This document shows, in pieces, positions 18,052 to 28,265 of a DNA stretch of 64,000 nt. Numbering within the stretch: the first letter of the stretch is position 1; each line of letters opens with the position of its first letter. A program made the translations under genes and the position numbers. The notes under the pieces are model-generated. The model made no database searches, was not told the origin of the DNA, and saw only the letters and a program-made list of their open reading frames with translations. Source of the stretch: Clostridiales bacterium (GTDB taxonomy: Bacteria > Bacillota > Clostridia > Oscillospirales > Acutalibacteraceae); assembly GCA_022801595.1 (NCBI GenBank), contig JAAWSO010000003.1, positions 62,001-126,000 of the forward strand, given 5' to 3'.

Positions 18052-19671
18052 ATGATCAGTGGAGCAGAAATCATGGTAAAATGCCTGGAAAAAGAAGGCG
18101 TTACCATCACATTTGGCTACCCCGGCGCGGTCATTTGCCCCTTTTACGACTATATCTTTCAATCGGATATTGAACACGTGCTGGTGCGCAGCGAACAAAA
18201 CGCCGCCCATGCGGCCAGCGGATTTGCCCGCACCAGCGGCAAAGCCGGCGTGTGTATCGCCACCTCCGGCCCCGGCGCTACCAACCTGATTACCGGAATC
18301 GCCACCGCTTATATGGATTCCATCCCCCTGGTGGCCATCACCGGACAGGTAAATTCCGAGCTGCTGGGCCGGGATGTGTTCCAGGAAGCGGACATTACCG
18401 GCGCATGCGAGCCGTTTACCAAACACAGCTATCTTGTGAAAAAGACCGAGGATCTTCCCCGGGTGTTTAAAGAGGCGTTCCACATCGCCACAACCGGCCG
18501 GCCCGGCCCGGTGCTCATCGACGTTCCCGTGGATGTGCAGACCCGGGAGATTGCGGAATTTATCTACCCGGAAAAGGCCGACATCGTCGGCTACAAGCCA
18601 CGGGTGCAGGGCCACGCCATGCAGATCAAAAAAGCGCTGGAAACCATCGCCGGCGCAAAACGTCCCGTCATCTGCTGCGGCGGCGGCGTTGTGTTGGCCG
18701 GTGCGCGGGAGGAAATGGTGGCCTTCGCAAAGAAAAGCCAGATCCCGGTGGTCTCCACCATGATGGGATTTGGGGTCATCCCCCAGGACAGCGACCTGTA
18801 TTTGGGCATGATCGGCACCCACGGCAAATCCTTCGCCAACCAGGTCATGAATGAGGCGGATGTGATCGTCATGTGCGGCGCCCGGGTAGGCGACCGCGCC
18901 GTCACCGCCCCCAACGTCCTGGAGGCCCACGCCAAGATCATCCACATCGACATTGACCCAGCGGAAATCGGCAAGAATCTTTCCGTGGACATCCCGATTG
19001 TGGGCAACATCAAGCAGGTGCTCCAGGAAATGGCGGATCAAGTTTCCCCTTGTTCCTGCAACCCGTGGGTGCAGACCGTGCGCCAATACAAAAAGGACTA
19101 TGTCCCACGAGGCGAGCCAAGGACTGATTTTGTGGAGCCGCGGCAATTCGTCCGGGATCTCTCCGCCATGATGGAGGAGGACGCCATTTTGACCGCCGAC
19201 GTGGGCCAAAACCAAATTTGGGCCGCCAACAACTTCAACGTGAAGGAAGGCCGGTTCCTCACCTCCGGCGGCATGGGCACCATGGGCTACTCCCTGCCCG
19301 CCGCCATTGGCGCCAAGCTGGCCAAACCCCACCGCCAGGTGGTGGCCATCTGCGGCGACGGTTCCTTCCAAATGTCCATGTGCGAGCTGGCCACAGTCTG
19401 CCAGAACCAGGTAGGAATCAAAATTATCATTATGCGCAACCAGCGGCTGGGCATGGTGCGGGAATTTCAAACCCGTCTGTATGGCAGCCGGTACATCGCC
19501 ACCATCCTAAACGGAGACCCGGATTTTGTCAAGCTGGTGAGCGCCTACGGCATTCAGACCGCCCTGGCCACCAGCAACGAGCAAGCCAAGAAACTGGCCA
19601 AAGAAATGCTGGCTTCTGACCAGCCTTATGTTTTGGTGTGCGACGTAGACCCGGACACACCGTCCATTTAA
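18052..19671 (+). CDS. ilvB: acetolactate synthase, large (catalytic) subunit
   Basis: Thiamine-diphosphate enzyme condensing two pyruvates (or pyruvate and 2-oxobutyrate), the first common step of Val/Leu/Ile synthesis. 539 residues from the ATG at 18052, which follows AAAGGAGGG. Features: catalytic Glu in VRSEQNAAHAA (about 50), the SGPGATNLITG loop (about 75), the FAD-like middle domain, and the ThDP motif GDGSFQMSMCEL (about 440-451). ilvN follows after 19 bp. Confidence 0.97.
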   Translation: MISGAEIMVKCLEKEGVTITFGYPGAVICPFYDYIFQSDIEHVLVRSEQNAAHAASGFARTSGKAGVCIATSGPGATNLITGIATAYMDSIPLVAITGQVNSELLGRDVFQEADITGACEPFTKHSYLVKKTEDLPRVFKEAFHIATTGRPGPVLIDVPVDVQTREIAEFIYPEKADIVGYKPRVQGHAMQIKKALETIAGAKRPVICCGGGVVLAGAREEMVAFAKKSQIPVVSTMMGFGVIPQDSDLYLGMIGTHGKSFANQVMNEADVIVMCGARVGDRAVTAPNVLEAHAKIIHIDIDPAEIGKNLSVDIPIVGNIKQVLQEMADQVSPCSCNPWVQTVRQYKKDYVPRGEPRTDFVEPRQFVRDLSAMMEEDAILTADVGQNQIWAANNFNVKEGRFLTSGGMGTMGYSLPAAIGAKLAKPHRQVVAICGDGSFQMSMCELATVCQNQVGIKIIIMRNQRLGMVREFQTRLYGSRYIATILNGDPDFVKLVSAYGIQTALATSNEQAKKLAKEMLASDQPYVLVCDVDPDTPSI

Positions 19672-19690
19672 CGGAAGGGGGAACCAAACT

Positions 19691-20185
19691 ATGAAATACA
19701 CCCTCTCGATTTTGGTTGAGAACCTGCCCGGCGTGCTGTCCAAGGTATCGGGCCTGTTCTCCCGCCGCGGCTTCAACATCGACAGCCTGGCCGTGGGCGT
19801 GACGGAAAACGACAACATTTCCCGGATCACCATTGTGGTGGACGGCGACGAACACATTGTGGAGCAGGTGGAAAAACAGCTCAATAAGCTGATTTCGGTC
19901 ATCAAGGTGAAAAACCTGACCGAAGGCGGCAACTTCATCCATGGGGAGCTGGCCATGATCAAGGTCAACTGCACCGCCAAGCAACGCCCGGAGATCATGA
20001 AGATCGCCGAACTGATGCACGCAAAAATTGTGGATGTGGCCCTAACCTCCCTAACCCTGCAAATCGCGGATACGCCGGAAAACATTGAAACCCTGACCAG
20101 CCTGCTGCGGCCTTATGGGATCAAGGAAAGCGTCTGCACCGGCACGGTGGCTCTGGAAAAAGGAGCCGCCACCGCCCACAAATAA
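19691..20185 (+). CDS. ilvN: acetolactate synthase, small (regulatory) subunit
   Basis: Regulatory subunit that activates IlvB and gives feedback inhibition by valine. 164 residues: N-terminal ACT domain (MKYTLSILVENLPGVLSKVS, then LFSRRGFNIDSLAVG) and a C-terminal domain typical of the long IlvN/IlvH form. A GGAAGGGGG site precedes the ATG. It belongs to the ilvBN operon; ilvC downstream has its own promoter. Confidence 0.96.
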   Translation: MKYTLSILVENLPGVLSKVSGLFSRRGFNIDSLAVGVTENDNISRITIVVDGDEHIVEQVEKQLNKLISVIKVKNLTEGGNFIHGELAMIKVNCTAKQRPEIMKIAELMHAKIVDVALTSLTLQIADTPENIETLTSLLRPYGIKESVCTGTVALEKGAATAHK

Positions 20186-20236
20186 CCGGATTTTTTGCAA
20201 AAAGTCCGAATTTGATACAAAATCTTGGATCTATTC

Positions 20237-20265
20237 TTGCAACGGATGGATTTCAGATATATAAT
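20237..20265 (+). promoter_or_regulatory. sigma-A promoter of ilvC
   Basis: TTGCAA (20237-20242), 17-bp spacer, TATAAT (20260-20265), about 40 bp before the ilvC ATG. Confidence 0.75.
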
Positions 20266-20291
20266 GAATAAGAAACCAATGGATTTTTTAG

Positions 20292-21296
<1,005 letters not shown>

Positions 21297-21299
21297 CCG

Positions 21300-21640
21300 A
21301 CAAGGCGGCGTTTCGCTCACGCGGGCGGCAAGCCGCCTATTTGCTCGCGCGGCCGCTCGTCCCTCGCTTGGATGAGCGAAAACTAGAAACCCTCGTGTCG
21401 CGCTCGACCTTGCGGACGCTCCCGAAGCTCCCAAAAAGCAAGCGGGAAAGTTTCCTCCGAAAAGAAATCCGGTTTGCCACGCAAATTTGACGTCCTCGAT
21501 GGCAAAAGGATTTCTTCTGTGAGAAAATGGGAACCATGTTCTCTTATCTTTTAAGGCTGCAGGGCGGAGGGACGGAGTTCTCCGCAGGGAACGAAAAACC
21601 TAGCCTGAGAAAAAAGATCAGGAGGGGAGGCCCTACGTTC
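21300..21640. repeat. dispersed intergenic repeat, copy 3
   Basis: Same orientation and block order as copy 2 (14,573-14,860), with the CGCTCGTCCCTCGCTTGGAT and GAAAAGAAATCCGGTTTGCC blocks and a GGCGG-CAAG-CCGCC hairpin near the start (about 21,323-21,338). It begins four bases after the ilvC stop codon and fills the gap up to the next small gene. No ORF with family features is present. Confidence 0.8.
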
Positions 21641-21701
21641 CGAGGTATTGGCCTGCGAAAGATTTTCAAAATCAGATGGATGGAAAAAGGAAAGAACGAA
21701 C

Positions 21702-21893
21702 ATGACGAATCCATTTGCTAACCTTGGAAATGGATGCCCTAGGATTGGAAACAATCCCAACAAACCGGGGATTCCATTTATCCAACATCCTTTTTCAAAC
21801 GCAAACAGCAACCATTTCTACCCTGCCGTTCACGTAGAAAATCCCCCTATTAACTCGGAAGTCAAGGACGGTTCCATTGGGCATAAGAAATAA
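21702..21893 (+). CDS. small hypothetical protein, Asn/Pro-rich (63 aa)
   Basis: ATG at 21702 behind AAGGAAAG; 63 residues beginning MTNPFANLGNGCPRIGNN and rich in Asn, Pro, Gly and His, with no membrane segment and one Cys. It is followed directly by a strong terminator, which supports a real transcription unit. No family recognised. It could instead be part of the repeat-flanked non-coding region. Confidence 0.45.
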   Translation: MTNPFANLGNGCPRIGNNPNKPGIPFIQHPFSNANSNHFYPAVHVENPPINSEVKDGSIGHKK

Positions 21894-21898
21894 AAACA

Positions 21899-21938
21899 AA
21901 AAGCGCGCAGAGAACATTCCCTGCGTGCTTTTTCTTTT
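21899..21938 (+). terminator. intrinsic terminator
   Basis: AAAAGCGCGCAG ... CTGCGTGCTTTTT stem followed by a T-rich run, just after the small ORF at 21702-21893. Confidence 0.8.
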
Positions 21939-21978
21939 TTTCAAATTGACTGTGGCTTTGTCTCATCCAGCGGGCTGA

Positions 21979-22380
21979 CTAGTTTGCCGCGCTGTTTTGG
22001 TAAATCTCCAAAAAGGCCGCCAGCTTGGAGTCCGCCGGCTTCCCAGGGGAAGCCCACTCCTGATACGCCTGGTACAGTTCCCAGGTATCCGTCCGCAGCT
22101 TGGGCAAGCGATAGGTTTCCCGCAACGTTTTCCCTTCGTTGGGGTAATCCTCCCGGAACCGGCGCAGCGCCTGGCCAGCGTCTTTAAAAATCAGCTTTCC
22201 CGCTAGATTCCGGCTCATAGCATAAGCAGGATGCCTGCCAAATTGTTGGGACTCTGGGCCACAGTACTCCCCCACCCCGCGGCCGGACTTGGACAACCAG
22301 AAATCCCGCCCCATGGATAAGATCACGCCCATAGACGTGATCACGGTAATGGCGGACAGAATTTTTCCGATTTTCTTCAT
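21979..22380 (-). CDS. hypothetical secreted or membrane-anchored protein (133 aa)
   Basis: ATG at 22380 follows AGGAGGAG. An N-terminal hydrophobic segment (about residues 5-25) precedes a hydrophilic, Arg-rich region with no recognised domain; it has one Cys in VGEYCGPESQQF. Could be exported with an uncleaved anchor. It is transcribed divergently from the deacylase gene at 22573. Function unknown. Confidence 0.6.
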   Translation of the reverse strand: MKKIGKILSAITVITSMGVILSMGRDFWLSKSGRGVGEYCGPESQQFGRHPAYAMSRNLAGKLIFKDAGQALRRFREDYPNEGKTLRETYRLPKLRTDTWELYQAYQEWASPGKPADSKLAAFLEIYQNSAAN

Positions 22381-22492
22381 GTTGGCTCCTCCTGATCCGT
22401 TGTTGTTTCCAGTATAGCACCACGCCTGGAAACGCACAAGAATATTTTCGAAAAAAGGAGGATTTTTTGAGAAAAAGTAGGCAATAACAGAA

Positions 22493-22521
22493 TTGACAAA
22501 TATTTCAACGGATTTTATAAT
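22493..22521 (+). promoter_or_regulatory. consensus sigma-A promoter
   Basis: TTGACA (22493-22498), 17-bp spacer, TATAAT (22516-22521), a perfect match, 50 bp upstream of the deacylase gene. Confidence 0.88.
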
Positions 22522-22572
22522 GAAACAAATTATTTTTGATTCCGATTTCCAACCAAGAGGAGAGCGCTATTT

Positions 22573-23523
22573 ATGAAAAAAACCATCCAAATCGGCACGC
22601 TTTCCGCTGCTGCCGGCGAAAAAATACAGGGGTATTACACCCTGCCAAAGAGCACCATCCAAATGCCTGTGACCATCATCAACGGCTGCCAAGAAGGGAA
22701 AATCGTGTTGATTACCTGCGGTATTCACGGCGGGGAATATCCCGGCGTCCAAACCGGGATCGAGCTTGCCCAGGAGCTTTCTCCCCAGCAGGTACACGGC
22801 GCAGTGGTGTTCATCCATCCGGTCAATGTTTCCGCCTTCATCACCCGCTCCAAGCAAGTCATGCCGGAGGACGGACAAAATCTAAACCGGGCCTTTCCCG
22901 GCAATAATATGGGCACCATCACCCACCGCACCGCCTATGCCCTCACCCGGGATTTCCAGAGCCTGGCGGATTTTTATCTGGATCTCCACGGCGGCGATTT
23001 GGACGAACTGGTCACGCCCTATGTTTACTATCCTGGCGTAGCGGAAAAATCGGTGATTGCCGCCTCCCGTGCCGCGGCCTGCTTGGTGGACGTTTCCTAC
23101 ATGGTGCGCTCCAACGCCACCACCGGAGCCTACAATTACGCGGCCATCCAAGGCGTACCCAGCTTGCTCATTGAACGGGGCGGCAGCGGGCTTTGGAACC
23201 ATGAGGAAGTGGAGGCGTACAAAAAAGACGTGACCAACGTGCTTCGCCATCTCCATGTGTTGGAGGGAGAGCCTTGCGTCCCGGCGGAACCAAAGGAAAT
23301 TACCAACGCCATTTATTTGGACGCGGATTTCAGCGGCTGCTGGTATCCCTGTGTCCAGGTGGGACAAACCCTGAAAAAAGGTGACAAATTAGGGGAAATC
23401 ACCGACTATTTCGGCAATGTGCGGAAGGCGTATCATACCGAATGCGACGCGGTGGTGCTTTACATCACCGTCACTTTAGGAATTGAACACGGACATCCGC
23501 TTCTTGCTTTAGGAGAAATTTAA
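22573..23523 (+). CDS. succinylglutamate desuccinylase/aspartoacylase family zinc deacylase
   Basis: M14-type zinc hydrolase of 316 residues. Zinc ligands are in GIHGGEYPG (His and Glu, about 51-58) and DLHGGD (His, about 140); the catalytic Glu is probably in LLIERGG. Family members cleave N-acyl amino acids such as N-acetylaspartate or N-succinylglutamate, or resemble carboxypeptidases; the substrate is not inferable. The gene stands alone with a perfect promoter and GAGGAG site, with no arginine-catabolism neighbours. Confidence 0.85.
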   Translation: MKKTIQIGTLSAAAGEKIQGYYTLPKSTIQMPVTIINGCQEGKIVLITCGIHGGEYPGVQTGIELAQELSPQQVHGAVVFIHPVNVSAFITRSKQVMPEDGQNLNRAFPGNNMGTITHRTAYALTRDFQSLADFYLDLHGGDLDELVTPYVYYPGVAEKSVIAASRAAACLVDVSYMVRSNATTGAYNYAAIQGVPSLLIERGGSGLWNHEEVEAYKKDVTNVLRHLHVLEGEPCVPAEPKEITNAIYLDADFSGCWYPCVQVGQTLKKGDKLGEITDYFGNVRKAYHTECDAVVLYITVTLGIEHGHPLLALGEI

Positions 23524-23649
23524 GGGAAATCTTTGTGCAAATTCCCATTTGTCATTGGATTGATTTTTTCGTAAAATAGAAGATAGAAAAGGGATTGCCC
23601 TGGTATGTCCTGAAAGATTGATCGGGTAACTCAAAAGAAAAGAGGCGTG

Positions 23650-23856
23650 ATGACCATGAGTAAAAATGTACGATTTCAGCGGATTCTCTGCCAAGGGAAT
23701 TTTCATATCAATGAGATTTGGGTGGATACGGAAACCGGCGTCCAATACCTGTATCACTCCACGGGACATGCCGGCGGTCTAACCCCCTTATTGGGGCCGG
23801 ATGGAAAACCTCTGATGGCTTCTCTGCCTGTTCAAAAACCAGAAAAGGAATCGTAA
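23650..23856 (+). CDS. small DUF6440-like protein
   Basis: A 68-residue protein with the pattern FHINEIWVDTETGVQYLYH and GGLTPLLGPDGKP, which matches the small DUF6440 family (xVD..TGVxYL ... GGLTPLL..DGKP) common in gut Firmicutes. Possible starts are 23650 (4 bases after GAGG) or 23656; a GTG at 23647 is too close. Function unknown. A terminator follows. Confidence 0.75.
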   Translation: MTMSKNVRFQRILCQGNFHINEIWVDTETGVQYLYHSTGHAGGLTPLLGPDGKPLMASLPVQKPEKES

Positions 23857-23866
23857 CGTTGCAACG

Positions 23867-23892
23867 AGCAGCCGTCAAGGCTGCTTTTCTTT
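23867..23892 (+). terminator. intrinsic terminator
   Basis: AGCAGCC-GTCAA-GGCTGCT followed by TTTTCTTTT, 10 bp after the DUF6440-like gene. Confidence 0.85.
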
Positions 23893-23934
23893 TATATCAA
23901 AAGGAAAGCAGCAAAAGGGAAGAGATTTTTTCTT

Positions 23935-23993
23935 AGCCAAGCGAGGAACGAGCACACACACGAACGAAACGCCAGCTCTCTGGCTGCGTGAGA
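23935..23993. repeat. dispersed intergenic repeat, copy 4 (fragment, inverted)
   Basis: On the minus strand this reads GCCAGAGAGCTGGCGTTTCG, an exact match to the start of copy 2 (from about 14,569), followed by a CGTTCCTCGCTTGG fragment. It lies between two terminators. Confidence 0.7.
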
Positions 23994-23997
23994 ACCA

Positions 23998-24030
23998 AAA
24001 AGCGCACAGCAAATGCTGTGCGCTTTCTTT
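23998..24030. terminator. bidirectional intrinsic terminator
   Basis: AAAGCGCACAGC-AAAT-GCTGTGCGCTTT perfect stem, T-rich on both strands; serves the minus gene ending at 24032. Confidence 0.88.
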
Positions 24031-24031
24031 G

Positions 24032-24568
24032 TTACGAATATGGGATTCCAACATGGACAGCTTTCGTTGTCTTTGCTTTCAGACGGGTGATAAACTGCCG
24101 CTTAGCGTCCTCATCGTCAAAAGCCCGGAGGGGCACGCCCAGTTCCCCGTTTTCCGTCAACAAAATATAAAGAAACTGCTTGGTCATCTCCACCCGTTCC
24201 ACATCCTCATAACCGATCTCGCTGGTCCGGGTGACGGTATAAACCTCCAGATAATCGTCCTCCAGCGTCAACGTAGTCTGGGGCATAATGTCCTCTTTGC
24301 TTTGGCGATACATCAGCACCCGTACGGAATGTTTCATCCGGTTGCGGGTAAACCAAATCATGCCAAAAAACAGCAGCACTGCCGCCGCAGTAAAGATCAA
24401 ATACACCCACCAAGGGAACTTCACCCAATACCCAATGAGCAGAAGCACAGCTAAATATCCACAAGAAATAAAAATCGCGCGGGGAATGGTGTTGGAATTT
24501 TTCCGCATGGCGCGAAACATGTTAAAATCAAATAATTCTTTTTCATCAAATTTATACGTTATCTTCAT
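24032..24568 (-). CDS. YcxB-like membrane protein
   Basis: 178 residues with two adjacent membrane segments (about 30-50 and 55-75) and a C-terminal soluble domain with LTLEDDYLEVYTVTRTSEIG and FLYILLTENGELGVPLRAF, the pattern of the YcxB-like domain widespread in Firmicutes. Function unknown. Convergent with the DUF6440-like gene. Confidence 0.75.
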   Translation of the reverse strand: MKITYKFDEKELFDFNMFRAMRKNSNTIPRAIFISCGYLAVLLLIGYWVKFPWWVYLIFTAAAVLLFFGMIWFTRNRMKHSVRVLMYRQSKEDIMPQTTLTLEDDYLEVYTVTRTSEIGYEDVERVEMTKQFLYILLTENGELGVPLRAFDDEDAKRQFITRLKAKTTKAVHVGIPYS

Positions 24569-24680
24569 CCAATTGATACCTCAATCTTCTTTTATGGGGC
24601 TGTCTGTTCCTATTTTAACACAAAAGCACCGTTTGGAAAAGGCCAAATCGACAAAAGAACCAAAAAATCCGACAATCCGT

Positions 24681-25340
24681 TTATTCCTCCGCCAGCAAAA
24701 GCGGCTCCAGCTCCGCCACGCTCTTCACAAAACAGTAGGCGCCCTGTTCCTCCATCTGCTCGCGCTTCCCGTAGCCATAGAGAACCCCAATGAAATCGAT
24801 GCCGGTTTTTCTGGCTCCATCCGCATCAAATTTGGTGTCTCCCACCATGACCGCCCGTTCCACCGGTACGCCGCAGGTATCCAAAGCCCGCAGGATCAAC
24901 TCATCCTTGTTGCTTTGCTTATCCGAGGTATCCGCTGCGGAAACGCAGTCCAAGAGAGGGGTTAGGCCAAAATGTTCCAGCACCACCTCCGCCATCGGCT
25001 GGGGCTTGGAGGTGGCCACGCAGACCTTGCGCCCTTCCGCCTTCAGCTTGCGGAGCAAATCCATCACTCCGGGATACAAAACGCTGTTAAAAATCTCCCC
25101 GGCATTATAGTATTTCCGATAAATTTTGATGCAAGATTCGGCCAGATCCGCCGGCATCTTCGCAAACTGTAGCAGACTTTCAAAGATTGGCGGACCAATA
25201 AACTGGGTATAATCAAAATCAGCCGGCATTTCCCAGCCCACTTCCGCCAGCATTTTCTTCACGGAAGCAATGATTCCTGGATCGGATTTGACCATGGTGC
25301 CATCCAAATCCAGAAGCACCGCGTCATACATTCGTCTCAT
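24681..25340 (-). CDS. HAD-superfamily phosphatase, phosphoglycolate phosphatase-like
   Basis: 219 residues from the ATG at 25340 (AGTGAGGTT upstream). HAD motifs: I, DLDGTMVKSD (two Asp, about 8-16); II, VATSKPQ (Thr/Ser, about 115); III, Lys in the SDKQSNKDE region; IV, MVGDTKFDADGA (about 175). The cap sits between motifs I and II (subfamily IA). Probably acts on a small phosphorylated metabolite; nucleotidase activity (YjjG-like) or pyrophosphatase is also possible. The upstream thioesterase gene ends 27 bp before it, so they are co-transcribed. Confidence 0.85.
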   Translation of the reverse strand: MRRMYDAVLLDLDGTMVKSDPGIIASVKKMLAEVGWEMPADFDYTQFIGPPIFESLLQFAKMPADLAESCIKIYRKYYNAGEIFNSVLYPGVMDLLRKLKAEGRKVCVATSKPQPMAEVVLEHFGLTPLLDCVSAADTSDKQSNKDELILRALDTCGVPVERAVMVGDTKFDADGARKTGIDFIGVLYGYGKREQMEEQGAYCFVKSVAELEPLLLAEE

Positions 25341-25367
25341 ATTGGATAACCTCACTTTTTTCCTCAC

Positions 25368-25769
25368 CTATTGGGCGGAACACTTGCGTTCCTGGGCTTT
25401 TTTCTCAAAGCTTTCCCGCTTCACGCTAACCCGCTCATGGGTCCCTTTGGCAATGAGTCCGGTATTGTCAAAGGCCCGCAGCGCAAACCGGTAAACCCGA
25501 CCGTCGATCTCCGTCAACTCGGCCTCAGCGGTCACGGTAACGCCCTCCGCCGTGGGGCAAAGGTGCTCAATGCACAGCTTAGAACCCACAGTGGTATAAA
25601 GTTCCTCCAAACCGGTTTGAACCAAGTCGGAAGCGGCCCCTTCCATCAGCGCCGCCACCATAGGAGTTGCAAAGACCTCTACGCTGCCGCTGCCCACCCG
25701 GCACGCCAAATGCTCCGGCCCTACTGTCAATTCCCGTTTGGCTATCTGCCCGATTGTTAACTCTTTCAT
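25368..25769 (-). CDS. hot-dog thioesterase, FlK-like
   Basis: 133 residues from the ATG at 25769, behind AGGAGG. The VEVFATPMVAALMEGAASDL helix and the VGSKLCIEHLCPT strand with a conserved His match thioesterases of the fluoroacetyl-CoA thioesterase (FlK)-like group, in which Thr, Glu and His form the catalytic site. Most bacterial members are general acyl-CoA thioesterases of unknown substrate. In an operon with the HAD phosphatase gene. Confidence 0.85.
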   Translation of the reverse strand: MKELTIGQIAKRELTVGPEHLACRVGSGSVEVFATPMVAALMEGAASDLVQTGLEELYTTVGSKLCIEHLCPTAEGVTVTAEAELTEIDGRVYRFALRAFDNTGLIAKGTHERVSVKRESFEKKAQERKCSAQ

Positions 25770-25802
25770 TGAATTTCCTCCTATGGTTATGATAAAATAA
25801 AG

Positions 25803-25870
25803 GCGGCCAGCCGGCACGCTGGCGTTTCGTTTGCGGGGCCGCTCCGCTTAAAAGGAGTCCAGCTACCTCG
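25803..25870. repeat. dispersed intergenic repeat, copy 5 (fragment)
   Basis: GCTGGCGTTTCGTTTGCGG matches the starts of copies 2 and 4. The rest of the gap 25871-26132 is GC-rich with no recognisable gene, terminator or promoter. Confidence 0.5.
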
Positions 25871-26132
25871 CGTGGAGGCTTCCTAATGCTGCCAAAATAG
25901 ACATCCGGGAAAAACATCGAGTGCACACCAAGCGTTTGGCTATCTATCTGCTAACCGCGCCAGCGAAGAGACGGTCCGCCTTCCATGATCTCACACCTGC
26001 GGGGAGCAAGTCGCGCACACTCCCTCCGGCCGCCAAATGGCACGAGAACCCATGCGCCCAAATGCCCGCGCTGCAGGCTCACTGCGGATATTATACCACA
26101 TTTCCGATTCTTTGGGAATCCTAGTCAAGGAG

Positions 26133-26918
26133 ATGACTTTTCTGAAATTCTTTCACAAAAAATCCGATCCTCCCGCCTATCGCCGCATCCATCTCATGGA
26201 CGAACTGCGGGGGTTCGCCGTGTTCTGCATGGTGTTTTACCACGCCTTCTATACCCTGTCCTTCCTGCTTAACTGGCAATGGTGCAAGGATCTGCTGAAC
26301 TTCTTCCGGCCCGCCGAACCATGGTTTGCCGGCCTGTTTATTTTTATCTCCGGCATCGCTTCCAACCTGTCCCGTTCCAACCTGAAACGGGGCGTCCGGC
26401 TTTTGGCGGTAGCCCTAGTCGTTTCGGCTGTGACCATCCTAGTGGTTCCCTCGGAGCCGATCTATTTTGGCATCCTGCACCTGCTTTCCGTTGCCATGAT
26501 CCTGGTAGGGCTAACCAAAAAATGGCTGGACAAAGTCCCGGCCTGGATTGGATTGACCGTGTGCGCCGCCGGTTTCCTGTTCACCATGTACATTTATCGT
26601 GGCTTTCTGGGCGTCGCGTCTATCCCGCTGATTCCTCTGCCCCGCTCCTGGTACACCACGGATTGGCTCATGCCCTTGGGCATTTACAGCCCCTCCTTTT
26701 TTTCCTCGGATTATTTCCCGATTTTTCCCTGGCTATTCGTTTTTCTTGGCGGCACGATCTTAGGGCGCTTTGCCTCCCAGGGCAAATTCCCTGCCTTCAC
26801 CTATCGTTCCCGGATTCCGCCCCTGGCATTCCTGGGCCGTCATGCGTTGGTGGTTTATGTGCTCCATCAGCCGATCATCTATGGGATTGGGATGCTCATC
26901 CAATTTTTCATGAGATAA
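26133..26918 (+). CDS. HGSNAT-like (DUF1624) membrane acyltransferase
   Basis: 261 residues, about seven membrane segments. The N-terminal RRIHLMDELRGFAVFCMVFY motif followed by a His (about residues 17-38) is diagnostic of the heparan-alpha-glucosaminide N-acetyltransferase-like family, which moves acetyl groups across the membrane onto sugars. The C-terminal LGRHALVVYVLHQPIIYG segment also fits. The start is uncertain: AAGGAG abuts the ATG at 26133 with no spacing, so an upstream non-ATG start is possible. Target unknown. Confidence 0.82.
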   Translation: MTFLKFFHKKSDPPAYRRIHLMDELRGFAVFCMVFYHAFYTLSFLLNWQWCKDLLNFFRPAEPWFAGLFIFISGIASNLSRSNLKRGVRLLAVALVVSAVTILVVPSEPIYFGILHLLSVAMILVGLTKKWLDKVPAWIGLTVCAAGFLFTMYIYRGFLGVASIPLIPLPRSWYTTDWLMPLGIYSPSFFSSDYFPIFPWLFVFLGGTILGRFASQGKFPAFTYRSRIPPLAFLGRHALVVYVLHQPIIYGIGMLIQFFMR

Positions 26919-26924
26919 AAAAGA

Positions 26925-26972
26925 AAAGTTTCGCCACGGCTCCACGGATTTGGCGAAACTTTCTTCTTTTTG
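26925..26972. terminator. bidirectional intrinsic terminator
   Basis: AAAGTTTCGCCA ... TGGCGAAACTTT stem followed by a T-rich run, between the convergent acyltransferase and ychF genes. Confidence 0.88.
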
Positions 26973-27007
26973 GTAAGAAAGCCAGAGAATCAAAATCCTC
27001 CAGTCCC

Positions 27008-28102
27008 TTACACGTTATAGCGGAACAGCGCCACGTCGCCGTCCTTCATCACATAATCCTTGCCCTCGGAACGGACCAAGCCTTTTTCCTTAGCGGCGTT
27101 CATGGTTCCGCAGGCGTTTAGGTCGTCATAGGAAACCACCTCCGCCCGGATAAAGCCCCGCTCGAAATCACTGTGGATTTTTCCGGCGGCTTGGGGCGCT
27201 TTGGTGCCTTGTTCAATGGTCCAGGCGCGGACTTCCTGGGGACCAGCGGTCAGATAAGAAATCAAGCCCAAAAGGGCGTAACATTCCTTGATCAGCCGAT
27301 CCAGGCCGGACTCGTGCAATCCCATATCCGCCAGGAACATCTCTTTTTCCTCCGGCTCCATATTGGAAATTTCCGCCTCAATCTCCGCGCAGATGGGCAG
27401 TACGCCGGCATGCTCCTCGTCGGCAATTTTCTTAACCTCCTGGTAACGGGCGTTCTTCTCAATGCCTTCCACAAAATCCGTCTCACTCATGTTGGTGGCG
27501 TAAATCACCGGCTTGTTGGTCAGCAGGGAAACGGTGGAAAGCAGTTCCTTTTCCTCCGGGGTACATTCCACGCTGCGGGCGGATTTCCCAGCGTCCAGGG
27601 CGGCCTTGACCCGCTGGAAAAAATCGTACTCCGCCTGGTACTTCTTGTCGGCCTTCATCAGCTTCTGGGTTTTGTCGATGCGCCGGTCCAGGATTTCCAA
27701 GTCGGACAAAATCAATTCCAAATTAATGGTTTCAATGTCCCGGGCTGGGCCAATGCTGCCCTCCACATGGATAATGTCGTCGTTTTCAAAACAGCGCACC
27801 ACATGGACAATGGCGTCCACCTCCCGGATATTGGCCAGGAACTTATTGCCCAAACCTTCTCCCTTGGACGCGCCCCGCACCAAGCCGGCAATATCCACAA
27901 ACTCAATGGCAGCCGGCACCACCCGCTGGGAATCGTAAATTTCCCGAAGCCGCTCCATCCGGTGATCCGGCACGGCGACCACGCCCACATTGGGCTCGAT
28001 GGTGCAGAAAGGATAGTTGGCAGACTGAGCGCCTGCATCTGTAATCGCATTGAACAGGGTACTTTTGCCCACATTGGGCAGACCCACGATTCCTAATTTC
28101 AT
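27008..28102 (-). CDS. ychF: ribosome-associated ATPase/GTPase YchF (Obg family)
   Basis: 364 residues, the usual length, from ATG 28102 behind AGAGGT. P-loop [13 protein letters not shown] at the N-terminus; [16 protein letters not shown] (switch II); the specificity motif is NMSE (in [10 protein letters not shown]) rather than NKxD, the known reason YchF prefers ATP. A coiled-coil insert and a C-terminal TGS domain ([12 protein letters not shown] ... [10 protein letters not shown]) follow. Binds ribosomes and is linked to stress control. Single gene, with its terminator shared with the convergent neighbour. Confidence 0.97.
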   Translation of the reverse strand: MKLGIVGLPNVGKSTLFNAITDAGAQSANYPFCTIEPNVGVVAVPDHRMERLREIYDSQRVVPAAIEFVDIAGLVRGASKGEGLGNKFLANIREVDAIVHVVRCFENDDIIHVEGSIGPARDIETINLELILSDLEILDRRIDKTQKLMKADKKYQAEYDFFQRVKAALDAGKSARSVECTPEEKELLSTVSLLTNKPVIYATNMSETDFVEGIEKNARYQEVKKIADEEHAGVLPICAEIEAEISNMEPEEKEMFLADMGLHESGLDRLIKECYALLGLISYLTAGPQEVRAWTIEQGTKAPQAAGKIHSDFERGFIRAEVVSYDDLNACGTMNAAKEKGLVRSEGKDYVMKDGDVALFRYNV

Positions 28103-28265
28103 CGGTTGACCTCTTTCCATTCCGTTATTTTTTGTCCAAAGCGGGAGGTTCCCCTGCTTTTGTATTCCGTGGTTTTTCCGTCATATTGTTCTATTATAAA
28201 TGGTTTTTTCGCCAATGGCAAGAGATAGCCGCATGGGAAATGATCCAATCAATATTTGGAGCCAT

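Noticed and set aside
18046..19470. 474-codon minus ORF
   Set aside because: Antisense shadow of ilvB, whose ThDP motifs and ribosome site are clear.
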